Shown in pieces: positions 34,960-46,960 of a stretch of DNA of 64,000 nt; position 1 is the stretch's first letter; every line of letters starts with the position of its first letter. A model generated the notes under the pieces. That model did no database searches, had not been told where the DNA came from, and saw only the letters and a list, made by a program, of their open reading frames with translations. Source of the stretch: Pseudomonas sp. Irchel 3E20 (GTDB lineage: Bacteria > Pseudomonadota > Gammaproteobacteria > Pseudomonadales > Pseudomonadaceae). Made by a program: the position numbers and the translations under genes. The stretch spans positions 442,639 to 506,638 of the forward strand of contig NZ_FYEE01000002.1 in the NCBI RefSeq assembly GCF_900187645.1. Reading direction: 5' to 3'.

Positions 34960-37365
34960 CTAAAGCGAAGCCCGCTCACCTTCAGCCGCCACCGCCACCG
35001 CTGGCGCTACCGGCAACCGGCGCATCTGCTCGCAGCCCCACAACACCCGCTCCGGGGTGGCCGGGGCGTCGATCTTCGGTTGCTGTTTGTAGTCGCCCAG
35101 GCTGGCCACGGCATCCTTGATGGCGCACCAGGCCGCGATGCCGAGCATGAACGGCGGCTCGCCCACGGCTTTGGAGTGGAACACGGTGTCTTCCGGGTTT
35201 TTGCGGTTTTCCACCAGGTGCACGCGTAAATCCAGAGGCATGTCGGCCACGGCCGGGATCTTGTAGCTGGCCGGGCCGCTGGTCATCAGCTTGCCCTTGG
35301 CGTTCCACACCAGCTCTTCCATGGTCAGCCAACCCATGCCCTGGATGAAGCCGCCCTCGACTTGGCCGATGTCGATAGCCGGGTTCAGCGAGGCGCCGAC
35401 GTCGTGGAGGATGTCGGTGCGCAGCATTTTGTACTCGCCGGTCAGGGTGTCGACGATCACCTCGCAGCACGCCGCGCCGTAGGCGAAGTAGTAGAACGGC
35501 CGGCCGCGCGCCTGGCTGCGGTCGTAGTAGATCTTCGGGGTTTTGTAGAACCCGGTGCTCGACAACGACACCTGGGCGAAATACGCCTGCTGCACCAGGG
35601 CCTCGAAGCTCAGGATGTGGTCGCGCACCCGCACGTGGCCGTTGTGGAACTGCACGTCTTCTTCGCTGACCGCGTACTTGCGCGCGGCGAACTCCACCAG
35701 GCGTTGCTTGATGATTTGGGCGGCGTTCTGCGCGGCCTTGCCGTTGAGGTCGGCGCCGCTGGAGGCGGCGGTGGGCGAGGTGTTGGGCACCTTGTCGGTG
35801 TTGGTGGCGGTGATCTGCACCCGGTCGGTTTCCACCTGGAACACCTCGGCCACCACCTGCGCGACCTTGATGTTCAGGCCCTGGCCCATCTCGGTGCCGC
35901 CGTGGTTGAGGTGGATGCTGCCGTCGGTGTAGATGTGGATCAAGGCACCGGCCTGGTTGAGGAAACTGGCGGTGAAGGAAATGCCGAACTTCACCGGCGT
36001 CAGCGCCAGGCCTTTTTTCAGGATCGGACTGTGGGCGTTGTAGCGGCGGATGGTTTCGCGGCGCTCGGCGTACTGGCTGCTGTCTTCCAGTTGCGCGGTC
36101 ATCTCCTCGAGCATGTTGTGCTCGACGGTTTGGTAGTAGTGGGTGACGTTGCGCTCGGTTTTGCCGTAGTAGTTGGCCTTGCGCACCGCCAATGGGTCGA
36201 GGCCCAGGTGCCGGGCGATGGCGTCCATCACTTCCTCGATGGCGACCATGCCCTGGGGGCCGCCGAAGCCGCGGTACGCGGTGTTGGAGGCGGTGTTGGT
36301 CTTGCAACGGTGGCCGTTGATGGTGGCGTCGCCCAGGTAGTAGGCGTTGTCGGCGTGGAACATGGCGCGGTCGACAATCGAGGCCGACAGGTCCGGCGAG
36401 CAACCGCAGTTGCCGGCCAGCTCCAGGGCTATACCGTGCAGGCGCCCGCGGCTGTCAAAGCCCACGTCGTACTCGATATAGAAGGGGTGGCGCTTGCCGG
36501 TCATGAGCATGTCTTCGACCCGTGGCAGGCGCATTTTTGTCGGTTGGCCGGTCAGGCGCGCGACCACCGCGCACAGGCACGCGGGGCTGGCGGCCTGGGT
36601 TTCCTTGCCGCCAAAGCCACCGCCCATGCGGCGCATATCGACGACGATGTGGTTCATCGGCACATCCAGCACCTCGGCCACCAGTTTCTGCACCTCGGTG
36701 GGGTTCTGGGTGGAGCAGTAGACGATCATGCCGCCGTCTTCGGTGGGCATCACCGAGGAAATCTGCGTCTCCAGGTAGAAGTGTTCCTGCCCGCCGATGT
36801 GCAGGTTGCCCTGGATGCGGTGCTCGGCGCCGGCCAGGGCTGTGGCCGAGTCGCCGCGTTGGTGGGTGTGGCTGTCGAGGACGAAATGGCGCTTGCGCAG
36901 GGCCTCGACTACGTCCAGCACTGGCTCCAGGTCTTCGTATTCGATGATCGCCGCCATGGCGGCGCGGCGTGCGGTGTCGAGGTTGTGGGCAGCCACCGCG
37001 AGTACCGGTTGGCCGACGAACTGCACGTCATCGATGGCCAGCAACGGATCGCCCGGCAACAGCGGGCCGATGTCCTTGAGGCCGGGAATGTCCTGGTGGG
37101 TGATGACGATGCGCACGCCCTCAATGGCGTAGCACGGCGCCGTGTCGATGCGCAGGATGCGCGCATGGGCGCGGTCCGACAGCCGTGCATAGAGGTGCAA
37201 CTGGTTGGGGAATTCCAGGCGATCGTCGATGTACTGCGCTTCGCCGCTGACGTGCTTGGCCGCGCTGTCGTGCTTGACGCTGCGGCCTACGCCTGTGGTC
37301 AGGTCCTGGGCGAACAGCTCGGCCAGTTCGGCCTGGGTTTTTTCCACTGCGTGATGGTTAGACAT
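34960..37365 (-). CDS. xdhB: xanthine dehydrogenase, molybdenum-binding subunit
   Basis: An 801-residue subunit. An N-terminal a/b hammerhead domain (about 25-135; SGEAQYIDDRLEFPNQLH) is followed by the two molybdopterin-binding domains, with GGGFGGKETQ (about 245-255), YRGFGGPQGM and the late GVGEPP-like AVGEPPFMLG containing the catalytic glutamate region. It oxidises hypoxanthine and xanthine to urate together with XdhA. Its start overlaps the xdhA stop by 8 bp. Confidence 0.96.
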   Translation of the reverse strand: MSNHHAVEKTQAELAELFAQDLTTGVGRSVKHDSAAKHVSGEAQYIDDRLEFPNQLHLYARLSDRAHARILRIDTAPCYAIEGVRIVITHQDIPGLKDIGPLLPGDPLLAIDDVQFVGQPVLAVAAHNLDTARRAAMAAIIEYEDLEPVLDVVEALRKRHFVLDSHTHQRGDSATALAGAEHRIQGNLHIGGQEHFYLETQISSVMPTEDGGMIVYCSTQNPTEVQKLVAEVLDVPMNHIVVDMRRMGGGFGGKETQAASPACLCAVVARLTGQPTKMRLPRVEDMLMTGKRHPFYIEYDVGFDSRGRLHGIALELAGNCGCSPDLSASIVDRAMFHADNAYYLGDATINGHRCKTNTASNTAYRGFGGPQGMVAIEEVMDAIARHLGLDPLAVRKANYYGKTERNVTHYYQTVEHNMLEEMTAQLEDSSQYAERRETIRRYNAHSPILKKGLALTPVKFGISFTASFLNQAGALIHIYTDGSIHLNHGGTEMGQGLNIKVAQVVAEVFQVETDRVQITATNTDKVPNTSPTAASSGADLNGKAAQNAAQIIKQRLVEFAARKYAVSEEDVQFHNGHVRVRDHILSFEALVQQAYFAQVSLSSTGFYKTPKIYYDRSQARGRPFYYFAYGAACCEVIVDTLTGEYKMLRTDILHDVGASLNPAIDIGQVEGGFIQGMGWLTMEELVWNAKGKLMTSGPASYKIPAVADMPLDLRVHLVENRKNPEDTVFHSKAVGEPPFMLGIAAWCAIKDAVASLGDYKQQPKIDAPATPERVLWGCEQMRRLPVAPAVAVAAEGERASL

Positions 37366-38812
37366 AAGCGGTCACCCGGGTTTCGATGTGCGGTGTTTGC
37401 AGTTCGACGAAGTACTTGCGCAGTAGGTTTTGCGCGCTGAGCAGGCGGTACTCCTTGCTGGCGCGAAAATCCGAGAGCGGGGTGAAATCCTCGCCCAGGG
37501 CCGCACAGGCCTTCTCCACGGTAGCGGCATTCCAGGTCGCGCCCCGCAGCGCCGCCTCGCAGGCCGTGGCCCGTTTCGGGGTGGCCGCCATGCCGCCGAA
37601 GGCGACGCGGGCATCGGCCACCACACCCTGTTCGATGCGCAGGTTGAACGCGGCGCACACCGCCGAGATGTCGTCGTCCAGGCGCTTGGACACCTTGTAG
37701 GCGCGGAACGCCTGGGCGGCATTGGCCTTGGGCACGATGATCTTCTCGATGAACTCGCTGTCCTGGCGGGCGGTGACGCGGTAGTCGATGAAGTAATCCT
37801 CCAGCGCCAGGGTGCGCCGGGTGTTGCCCTTGCACAGAACGATCTGCGCGCCGAGGGCGATCAGCAGGGGCGGCGAGTCGCCGATGGGCGAGGCGTTGCC
37901 GATGTTGCCGCCCAGGGTGCCCTGGTTGCGGATTTGCAGCGAGGCAAAGCGTTGCAGCAGTTCGCCGAAGTCCGGGTACTGGGCCTTGAGAGCCGCGTAG
38001 CAGTCGGAGAGGGCGGTGGCGGCGCCGATTTCCAGGCGATCATCGAAGTCTTCGATGCGCTTGAGCTCGGCGATGTTGCCGACGTAGATCATTACCGCCA
38101 GGGTGCGGTGCAACTGCGTCACTTCCAGGGCCAGGTCGGTGCCGCCGGCCAGCAGGCGCGCTTGCGGGTAGGCGTCGTAGAGGTCGGCCAGGTCGGCAAC
38201 GGTCAGGGGCACCAGGCAACGTTTGTCGCCGCAGTTGAGCTCGCCGGTTTCGGTGGGCGCGATGGCCTTGAGGCGGGCGATGGTCTGGGCTTCTTGCGCG
38301 TCGAACTGATCGGGCTGCCGGGCGCAACAGGCCTGCTCGGCGGCCGCGAGGATCGGCCGATACCCGGTGCAGCGGCACAGGTTGCCGGCCAGGGCTTCGT
38401 GGGCCTGGTGGCGGTCGGGCGCGCAGCTGTTTTTTTGCAGGGCGAACAGCGACATCACAAAGCCCGGCGTGCAGAAGCCGCACTGCGAGCCGTGGCAATC
38501 GACCATGGCTTGCTGGACGCTGTGCAACTGGCCCTGGTGCTTGAGGTCTTCGACGCTGATGAGCTGTTTGCCGTGCAGGGACGAAACGAACGTCAGGCAC
38601 GAGTTGAGGCTGCGATAGCGGATCCGCTCGCGGCCATCGGCCTGGGTGTGCAGCTCGCCCACCACCACTGTGCACGCGCCGCAATCGCCGCTGGCGCAGC
38701 CTTCTTTGGTACCGGATTTGCCCAAGTGTTCGCGCAGGTAATCGAGCACGGTCAGGTTGGGGTCCAGGGCGTGCTCACGGCGGAGTTCCTGGTTGAGTAA
38801 AAACTGGATCAC
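37358..38812 (-). CDS. xdhA: xanthine dehydrogenase, FeS/FAD small subunit
   Basis: A 484-residue subunit. The N-terminal ferredoxin-like [2Fe-2S] cluster is in CASGDCGACTVVV, and the second [2Fe-2S] cluster is in CGFCTPGFV plus CRCTGYRP (about 105-150). The FAD-binding domain (about 190-360) has LLAGGTDLALEVTQ and LGGNIGNASPIGD. A CO-dehydrogenase-type C-terminal domain follows. It passes electrons from the Mo centre to NAD. It is the first gene of the purine operon, with candidate operators 60-100 bp upstream. Confidence 0.96.
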   Translation of the reverse strand: MIQFLLNQELRREHALDPNLTVLDYLREHLGKSGTKEGCASGDCGACTVVVGELHTQADGRERIRYRSLNSCLTFVSSLHGKQLISVEDLKHQGQLHSVQQAMVDCHGSQCGFCTPGFVMSLFALQKNSCAPDRHQAHEALAGNLCRCTGYRPILAAAEQACCARQPDQFDAQEAQTIARLKAIAPTETGELNCGDKRCLVPLTVADLADLYDAYPQARLLAGGTDLALEVTQLHRTLAVMIYVGNIAELKRIEDFDDRLEIGAATALSDCYAALKAQYPDFGELLQRFASLQIRNQGTLGGNIGNASPIGDSPPLLIALGAQIVLCKGNTRRTLALEDYFIDYRVTARQDSEFIEKIIVPKANAAQAFRAYKVSKRLDDDISAVCAAFNLRIEQGVVADARVAFGGMAATPKRATACEAALRGATWNAATVEKACAALGEDFTPLSDFRASKEYRLLSAQNLLRKYFVELQTPHIETRVTAYV

Positions 38813-38875
38813 GGAAGGCCTCGCAGACTCGTTTTATTGTTGTTAACCGCTGGTTGGGCCGAATCTAGTCATGTC

Positions 38876-38913
38876 TGACTTTTCGGTCAATTCTTTTCTG
38901 ACCTAAGGGTCAG
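38876..38913. promoter_or_regulatory. candidate paired operators upstream of xdhA
   Basis: A perfect palindrome CTGACC-TAAG-GGTCAG (38898-38913) and a looser one TGACt-ttttc-GGTCA (38876-38889) share the TGACC half-site. Their centres are about 23 bp apart, close to two helical turns. They lie in the 333-bp gap between xdhA and the divergent gntR at 39146. The rest of that gap shows no gene. Confidence 0.45.
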
Positions 38914-39145
38914 GAAATGCGGTTGCGCAACCTTGAAAGTATGGTCCAGATCCCCGTGGTTGCTGGCGCGCAACGGTTTTTCGCGGCTTCTGGGTATCGC
39001 CCAGGAGGTTGATGGCGGCCACGGTAGGTTTTCAGGTATTACGCTGCGTATTTCATGCCAATTGCGCCGTGCGGGCCCTGCGCCATCAACGGCAATTGCG
39101 CTACACTGCGCCGCTTGTACTGATCGAAGATTTCGAAGGAAAACC

Positions 39146-39805
39146 ATGACGTTCAAGGCGCCGGACAGCCTCGCCGAGCAAATTGCTCACCACCTCGCCG
39201 AACGCATCATTCGCGGGGACCTCAAGCCGGGGGAGCGGATCCAGGAACAGAAGGTCACGCTGGCGCTTAATGTCAGCCGCGGTTCGGTCCGCGAAGCCCT
39301 GCTGATCCTGGAGCGCCGCCACCTGATCGCCATCCTGCCGCGACGCGGCGCCCACGTGACCGAACTCACCGCCCACAAGCTGCAAAGCCTGTGTACGTTG
39401 ATGAGCGAGCTGTACATCCTGTTGGGCAACGCCGTGGCCAGCGGTTGGCTGGTGCAGGCGGACCTGGCGCCGTTTTTGCAAATCCAGCAGCGCCTGACCG
39501 CCAGCTATGAGCGCCAGGACATCCGCACCTTTGTCGACGACAGTTTCAGCGTGATGCGCGCCGCCTATCCGTTCGCCAACAACCCGTACCTGCAAGAGAC
39601 CGTGGAAAACCTGCAACCGGCCATGAGCCGCGCGTATTTCCTGGCCCTGGAGCAGCGCAAGTCGGAGATGAGCGAGTATCTGGAACTGTTCGAGCAACTG
39701 CTGGGCGCCGTCATGGCCCGTGACCTGCCGCACATCCGTATCGTGCTCTCGGCCTACGCCCAGCGCAGTTGCAACCTGATGCTCTCTGCGTTGGCGGATG
39801 CCTAA
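39146..39805 (+). CDS. GntR-family regulator (FCD type), upstream of smc
   Basis: A 219-residue regulator. The N-terminal winged helix (about 8-75) has HHLAERIIRGDLKPGERIQEQ and NVSRGSVREALLILERR; a C-terminal helical ligand domain follows. The ATG at 39146 has GAAGGAAA upstream. It corresponds to P. aeruginosa PA1526, between xdhA and smc. Its stop is two bases before the smc GTG, so it may share a transcript with smc. It is divergent from the xdh operon and is a candidate regulator of it. Confidence 0.9.
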   Translation: MTFKAPDSLAEQIAHHLAERIIRGDLKPGERIQEQKVTLALNVSRGSVREALLILERRHLIAILPRRGAHVTELTAHKLQSLCTLMSELYILLGNAVASGWLVQADLAPFLQIQQRLTASYERQDIRTFVDDSFSVMRAAYPFANNPYLQETVENLQPAMSRAYFLALEQRKSEMSEYLELFEQLLGAVMARDLPHIRIVLSAYAQRSCNLMLSALADA

Positions 39806-39807
39806 GC

Positions 39808-42800
39808 GTGCGGCTCAAGTGCATCAAGTTGGCGGGGTTCAAGTCGTTCGTCGACCCGACGACGGTGAACTTCCCCAGTAACATGGCCGCGGTCGTCGGG
39901 CCTAATGGCTGCGGCAAGTCGAACATCATCGATGCCGTGCGCTGGGTGATGGGCGAGAGTTCGGCGAAGAACCTGCGCGGCGAGTCGATGACCGACGTCA
40001 TCTTCAACGGCTCCACCAGCCGCAAACCTGTGAGCCAGGCCAGCATCGAGCTGGTGTTCGACAACTCCGACGCCACCCTGGTGGGCGAGTACGCGGCCTA
40101 CGCGGAAATCTCCATCCGCCGCAAAGTGACCCGCGACAGCCAGAACAGCTACTTCCTCAACGGCACCAAGTGCCGACGCCGCGACATCACCGATATCTTC
40201 CTCGGCACTGGCCTGGGGCCGCGCAGCTACTCGATCATCGAGCAGGGCATGATCTCCAAGCTGATCGAAGCCAAACCCGAGGATTTGCGCAATTTCATCG
40301 AAGAAGCGGCGGGCATCTCCAAATACAAGGAGCGGCGCCGCGAAACCGAAAACCGTATCCGCCGTACCCACGAAAACCTGGCGCGCCTGACCGACCTGCG
40401 CGAAGAACTGGAACGCCAGCTCGAACGCCTGCACCGCCAGGCCCAGGCTGCCGAGAAGTACCAGGAATACAAGGGCGAGGAGCGCCAACTCAAGGCGCAA
40501 CTCTCGGCCCTGCGCTGGCAGGCGCTGAACGAGCAAGTGGGGCAGCGCGAGGCGATCATCGGTAACCAGGAAGTCAGCTTCGAGGCCCTGGTGGCCGAGC
40601 AGCGCAACGCGGACGCGAGCATCGAGCGCCTGCGCGACGGGCACCATGAACTGTCCGAGCGCTTCAACTTGGTGCAGGGCCGCTTCTATTCCGTAGGCGG
40701 CGACATTGCCCGCGTCGAGCAGAGCATCCAGCACGGCCAGCAACGCTTGCGCCAATTGCAGGACGACCTCAAGGAAGCCGAGCGCGCACGCCTGGAAACC
40801 GAGTCGCACCTGGGCCACGACCGCACCTTGCTGCTGACCCTGGGCGAAGAGCTGGGTTTGCTCACCCCGGAGCAGGAAGTCACCAGCGCCGCCGCCGAGG
40901 AGGCTGCCGCGGCCCTGGAAGAATCCGAAGCCACCATGCATGGCTGGCAAGAGCAATGGGACAGCTTCAACCTGCGCAGCGCCGAGCCGCAGCGCCAGGC
41001 CCAGGTTCAGCAATCGCGCATCCAGCAGTTGGAAACCAGCATGGAGCGCCTGGCCGACCGGCAGCGCCGCTTGAGCGAAGAACGCGCCTTGCTGGCGGCC
41101 GACCCGGAAGATGCAACGATCCTCGAACTCAACGAACAACTGGCCGCCAGCGAAGCCACCCTCGAAGATTTGCAGGCCAGCGAAGAAGCCCAGGTCGAAC
41201 GCCTGGAACAACTGCGCCAGGACTTGCAGCGCGCCAGCCAGAGCCAGCAGCAGGCCCAGGGCGAGTTGCAGCGCCTCAACGGCCGCTTGGCTTCCCTGGA
41301 AGCCTTGCAGCAAGCGGCGCTTGACCCAGGCACCGGCACCGCGCAGTGGTTGCGTGAGCAAGGGCTGGCCGAGCGCCCGCGCCTGGCCGAAGGCCTGAGC
41401 GTGGAAGCAGGCTGGGAGCTGGCGGTGGAAACCGTGCTCGGCGCCGACCTGCAAGCGGTGTTGGTGGACGATTTTGCCGGGGTCGACCTGGCGGGGTTCC
41501 AGCAGGGCGATTTGCGCCTGCTCAGCCCCGCCCGCGACGGCGTGCGGGTGCCGGGCAGCCTGCTGGACAAAGTCGAGGCACGGGCCGATCTGTCGCCGTG
41601 GCTGGGCCAGGTGCGGCCGGTGGAAAACCTGGACCAGGCCCTGGCGCTGCGCGGCCAACTGGCGGCGGGTGAAAGCCTCATCAGCCGCGACGGTTATTGG
41701 GTCGGCCGGCACTTTTTGCGGGTGCGCCGCGCCAGCGAAGCCGAAAGCGGGGTGCTGGCCCGGGGCCAGGAAATCCAGCGTCTGGGGGCGGAACGCGAAG
41801 AACGCGAAGCCCTGGTCGAAAGCCTCGAGACCCAGTTGCAAACCCTGCGCGCCCAACAGCGCCAACAGGAAAACGGCCGCGAACACCTGCGCCGCTTGTT
41901 GCAGGACGAAGCACGCCAGCAAGGCGAATTGAAGGCCCAGCTCTCCGCCGGCAAGGCCAAAGCTGAGCAGTTGACCCTGCGCCGCAGCCGCCTCGACGAG
42001 GAACTGACGGAGTTGGGCGAACAGCGCGCCTTGGAGCACGAGCAGGTCGGCGAAGCGCGCTTGCAGTTGCAAGAGGCCCTCGACAGCATGGCCCTGGACA
42101 CCGAGCAGCGCGAACTGCTGCTGGCCCAGCGCGACAGCCTGCGCGAGCGCCTTGACCGTGTGCGCCAGGAGTCCCGCAGCCATAAGGATCACGCCCATCA
42201 ATTGGCGGTACGCCTGGGTTCGCTCAAGGCGCAGCACGACTCCACGCGCCAGGCCCTGGAACGCCTGGAGCTGCAATCAGAACGCCTGAGCGAGAAGCGC
42301 GAACAGCTGAGCCTCAACCTGGAAGAGGGCGAGGCGCCGCTGGAAGAATTGCGCCTCAAACTCGAAGAGTTGCTCGACAAACGCATGACCGTGGACGTCG
42401 AACTCAAGACCGCGCAAATTGCCCTGGAAGATGCCGACCGCGAGTTGCGTGACGCCGAGAAACGCCGCAGCCAGGCCGAGCAGCAGTCACAGTTGATCCG
42501 CAGCCAACTGGAACAGCAACGCATGGAGTGGCAGGCCTTGACCGTGCGGCGCGCGGCCCTGCAAGACCAGTTATTGGAAGATGGCTACGACCTCCATGGC
42601 GTATTGGCCACATTGGCCGCTCAAGCAAACGAGAAAGAGGCCGAAGAAGAGTTGGAACGCATCGCGGCGCGTATCCAGCGGCTGGGGGCGATCAACCTCG
42701 CGGCCATCGACGAATACCAGCAGCAATCGGAGCGCAAGCGTTATCTGGATGCCCAGAATGCCGACTTGGTGGAAGCCCTCGACACTTTGGAAAACGTGAT

Positions 42801-43296
42801 CCGCAAGATCGACAAGGAAACCCGCAACCGCTTCAAGGACACGTTCGACCAGATCAATGGTGGGCTACAGGCACTCTTTCCAAAAGTTTTCGGTGGCGGC
42901 AGCGCTTATTTGGAACTGACGGGCGAAGATCTACTCGATACAGGGGTAACGATCATGGCGCGCCCACCGGGCAAGAAGAACAGCACCATTCATTTGCTCT
43001 CCGGCGGAGAGAAAGCCCTGACGGCCCTGGCGCTGGTATTTGCCATCTTCAAGTTGAACCCGGCGCCGTTCTGCATGCTCGACGAAGTTGACGCACCGCT
43101 GGATGACGCTAACGTTGGACGCTACGCCCGGTTGGTCAAAGAGATGTCGCAGACCGTGCAGTTCATCTACATCACCCACAACAAGATCGCCATGGAAATG
43201 GCCGATCAGTTGATGGGGGTGACCATGCATGAGCCAGGCTGTTCAAGGCTTGTGGCGGTGGACGTCGAAGAAGCGATGGCTATGGTGGAAAGTTAG
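39808..43296 (+). CDS. smc: chromosome segregation protein SMC
   Basis: A 1162-residue condensin ATPase. The N-terminal Walker A is GPNGCGKSN (about 31-39). Two long coiled coils flank a hinge (about 510-640, ALDPGTGTAQWL to GYWVGRHFLRVRR). The C-terminal ABC signature is LLSGGEKALTALAL, followed by Walker B in APFCMLDEVDAPLDDANV. The GTG at 39808 (VRLKCIKLAGFKSF) gives the family N-terminus and is only 2 bp after the gntR stop. No scpA/scpB genes are in the window. Confidence 0.97.
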   Translation: MRLKCIKLAGFKSFVDPTTVNFPSNMAAVVGPNGCGKSNIIDAVRWVMGESSAKNLRGESMTDVIFNGSTSRKPVSQASIELVFDNSDATLVGEYAAYAEISIRRKVTRDSQNSYFLNGTKCRRRDITDIFLGTGLGPRSYSIIEQGMISKLIEAKPEDLRNFIEEAAGISKYKERRRETENRIRRTHENLARLTDLREELERQLERLHRQAQAAEKYQEYKGEERQLKAQLSALRWQALNEQVGQREAIIGNQEVSFEALVAEQRNADASIERLRDGHHELSERFNLVQGRFYSVGGDIARVEQSIQHGQQRLRQLQDDLKEAERARLETESHLGHDRTLLLTLGEELGLLTPEQEVTSAAAEEAAAALEESEATMHGWQEQWDSFNLRSAEPQRQAQVQQSRIQQLETSMERLADRQRRLSEERALLAADPEDATILELNEQLAASEATLEDLQASEEAQVERLEQLRQDLQRASQSQQQAQGELQRLNGRLASLEALQQAALDPGTGTAQWLREQGLAERPRLAEGLSVEAGWELAVETVLGADLQAVLVDDFAGVDLAGFQQGDLRLLSPARDGVRVPGSLLDKVEARADLSPWLGQVRPVENLDQALALRGQLAAGESLISRDGYWVGRHFLRVRRASEAESGVLARGQEIQRLGAEREEREALVESLETQLQTLRAQQRQQENGREHLRRLLQDEARQQGELKAQLSAGKAKAEQLTLRRSRLDEELTELGEQRALEHEQVGEARLQLQEALDSMALDTEQRELLLAQRDSLRERLDRVRQESRSHKDHAHQLAVRLGSLKAQHDSTRQALERLELQSERLSEKREQLSLNLEEGEAPLEELRLKLEELLDKRMTVDVELKTAQIALEDADRELRDAEKRRSQAEQQSQLIRSQLEQQRMEWQALTVRRAALQDQLLEDGYDLHGVLATLAAQANEKEAEEELERIAARIQRLGAINLAAIDEYQQQSERKRYLDAQNADLVEALDTLENVIRKIDKETRNRFKDTFDQINGGLQALFPKVFGGGSAYLELTGEDLLDTGVTIMARPPGKKNSTIHLLSGGEKALTALALVFAIFKLNPAPFCMLDEVDAPLDDANVGRYARLVKEMSQTVQFIYITHNKIAMEMADQLMGVTMHEPGCSRLVAVDVEEAMAMVES

Positions 43297-43600
43297 GCGG
43301 CAAGTTGTAAGTGACATGCTGCAAGCGGGTAGGTAGTTGGCTTGTGGTTTGTAGGGTTTAATCTACTGCTGCTGTAAGGGCTTTTACCGTCCAGCACGAA
43401 GATGGCTAAATGACACAATTTGCGTGTCAACATTGACAGACGGTGTAAAGTTCTCTTTGGTCGTGCTAGTTTAATGTCAATTTTTCGTATGCGTGGGCAA
43501 AACGCCTGTCAGAACATAGAGTTGGCGCCACGTTTTAAAGGGGTTTGCAGCTTGCTAAACCCTTTATTCATCAGCATTTTTCATAGAGGCACGGGATTAC
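43297..43600. promoter_or_regulatory. smc-zipA gap with overlapping inverted repeats
   Basis: This 304-bp AT-richer gap has no supported gene. It contains two overlapping inverted repeats, TGACAC-aatttgc-GTGTCA (43411-43429) and TGTCAA-ca-TTGACA (43425-43438). It also contains a 9-bp hairpin AAAGGG(G)TTT...AAACCCTTT (43537-43565) in the probable zipA leader. No T-run follows the hairpin. The repeats could be an operator for zipA; that is inference. Confidence 0.4.
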
Positions 43601-44455
43601 ATGGAAATCGGTCTGCGCGAGTGGCTGATCGTCATCGGCATTGTTGTCATTGCCGGTATTCTTTTCGATGGCTGGCGCCGCATGCGCGGCGGCAAGGGCA
43701 AACTCAAGTTTCGCCTGGACCGCAACCTGTCCAATTTGCCCGATGACGACAGCGGCGGCGCTGAGCTGCTGGGGCCGCCCCGTGTGCTGGACAACCATAA
43801 AGAACCGCAACTGGATGAGCATGACTTGCCATCCGTCAGCATGCCGGCCCGCGAGCCCCGTGAAGCGGGCAGTAAACGTGGCAAGCGTGGCGGCGAGCCA
43901 CAGCAGGGCGACTTGAACCTCAACCTGGACTTGGAAGAAGGCCCAGGTTTCAGTGCCCGCGACACCGATTTCTCCGAAGAACCGCGGGTGGCCAAGGCTG
44001 CCGCGGAAAAAGATCAGCCCCAGGCCGAAGAAGTCCTGGTCATCAGCGTGATCTGCCGCGACAGCGGCGGTTTCAAGGGCCCGGCCCTGTTGCAGAACAT
44101 CCTGGAAAGCGGCCTGCGCTTTGGCGAGATGGACATTTTCCACCGCCACGAAAGCATGGCGGGCAACGGCGAAGTGCTGTTCTCCATGGCCAACGCGGTC
44201 AAGCCAGGGGTGTTTGACCTGGACGATATCGACCACTTCAGCACCCCGGCGGTGAGTTTCTTCCTTGGCCTGCCGGGCCCGCGTCACCCCAAACAGGCGT
44301 TCGACGTGATGGTCGCCGCCGCCCGCAAGCTGTCCCAGGAACTCAATGGTGAGCTCAAGGACGACCAGCGCAGCGTGTTGACCGCCCAGACCATCGAGCA
44401 CTATCGCCAGCGCATCGTCGAGTTCGAGCGCCGCGCCCTGACCCAGAAGCGTTGA
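43601..44455 (+). CDS. zipA: cell-division protein ZipA
   Basis: A 284-residue division protein. A single N-terminal membrane helix (about 7-24, [17 protein letters not shown]) is followed by a basic/charged Pro-rich linker (about 28-130) and the C-terminal FtsZ-binding domain (about 143-280; [39 protein letters not shown]). ZipA tethers FtsZ to the membrane. GAGG lies upstream of the ATG. ligA follows after a terminator, the conserved order in pseudomonads. Confidence 0.96.
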   Translation: MEIGLREWLIVIGIVVIAGILFDGWRRMRGGKGKLKFRLDRNLSNLPDDDSGGAELLGPPRVLDNHKEPQLDEHDLPSVSMPAREPREAGSKRGKRGGEPQQGDLNLNLDLEEGPGFSARDTDFSEEPRVAKAAAEKDQPQAEEVLVISVICRDSGGFKGPALLQNILESGLRFGEMDIFHRHESMAGNGEVLFSMANAVKPGVFDLDDIDHFSTPAVSFFLGLPGPRHPKQAFDVMVAAARKLSQELNGELKDDQRSVLTAQTIEHYRQRIVEFERRALTQKR

Positions 44456-46897
<2,442 letters not shown>

Positions 46898-46960
46898 GCG
46901 GCCCGTGGGAACGATCCATGCGGGGCGTTGATCTAGTGCAGACCACTGGAGGAAATCGCC

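Noticed and set aside
35362..37440. A 692-codon open frame antisense to xdhB
   Set aside because: Composition (Val, Gly, His, Ala runs) is typical of a codon-position shadow; xdhB on the other strand has all family motifs.
39802..42276. An 824-codon frame antisense to smc
   Set aside because: Gln/Ala/Leu-rich mirror of the coiled-coil coding strand; no ribosome-binding site and no motifs.
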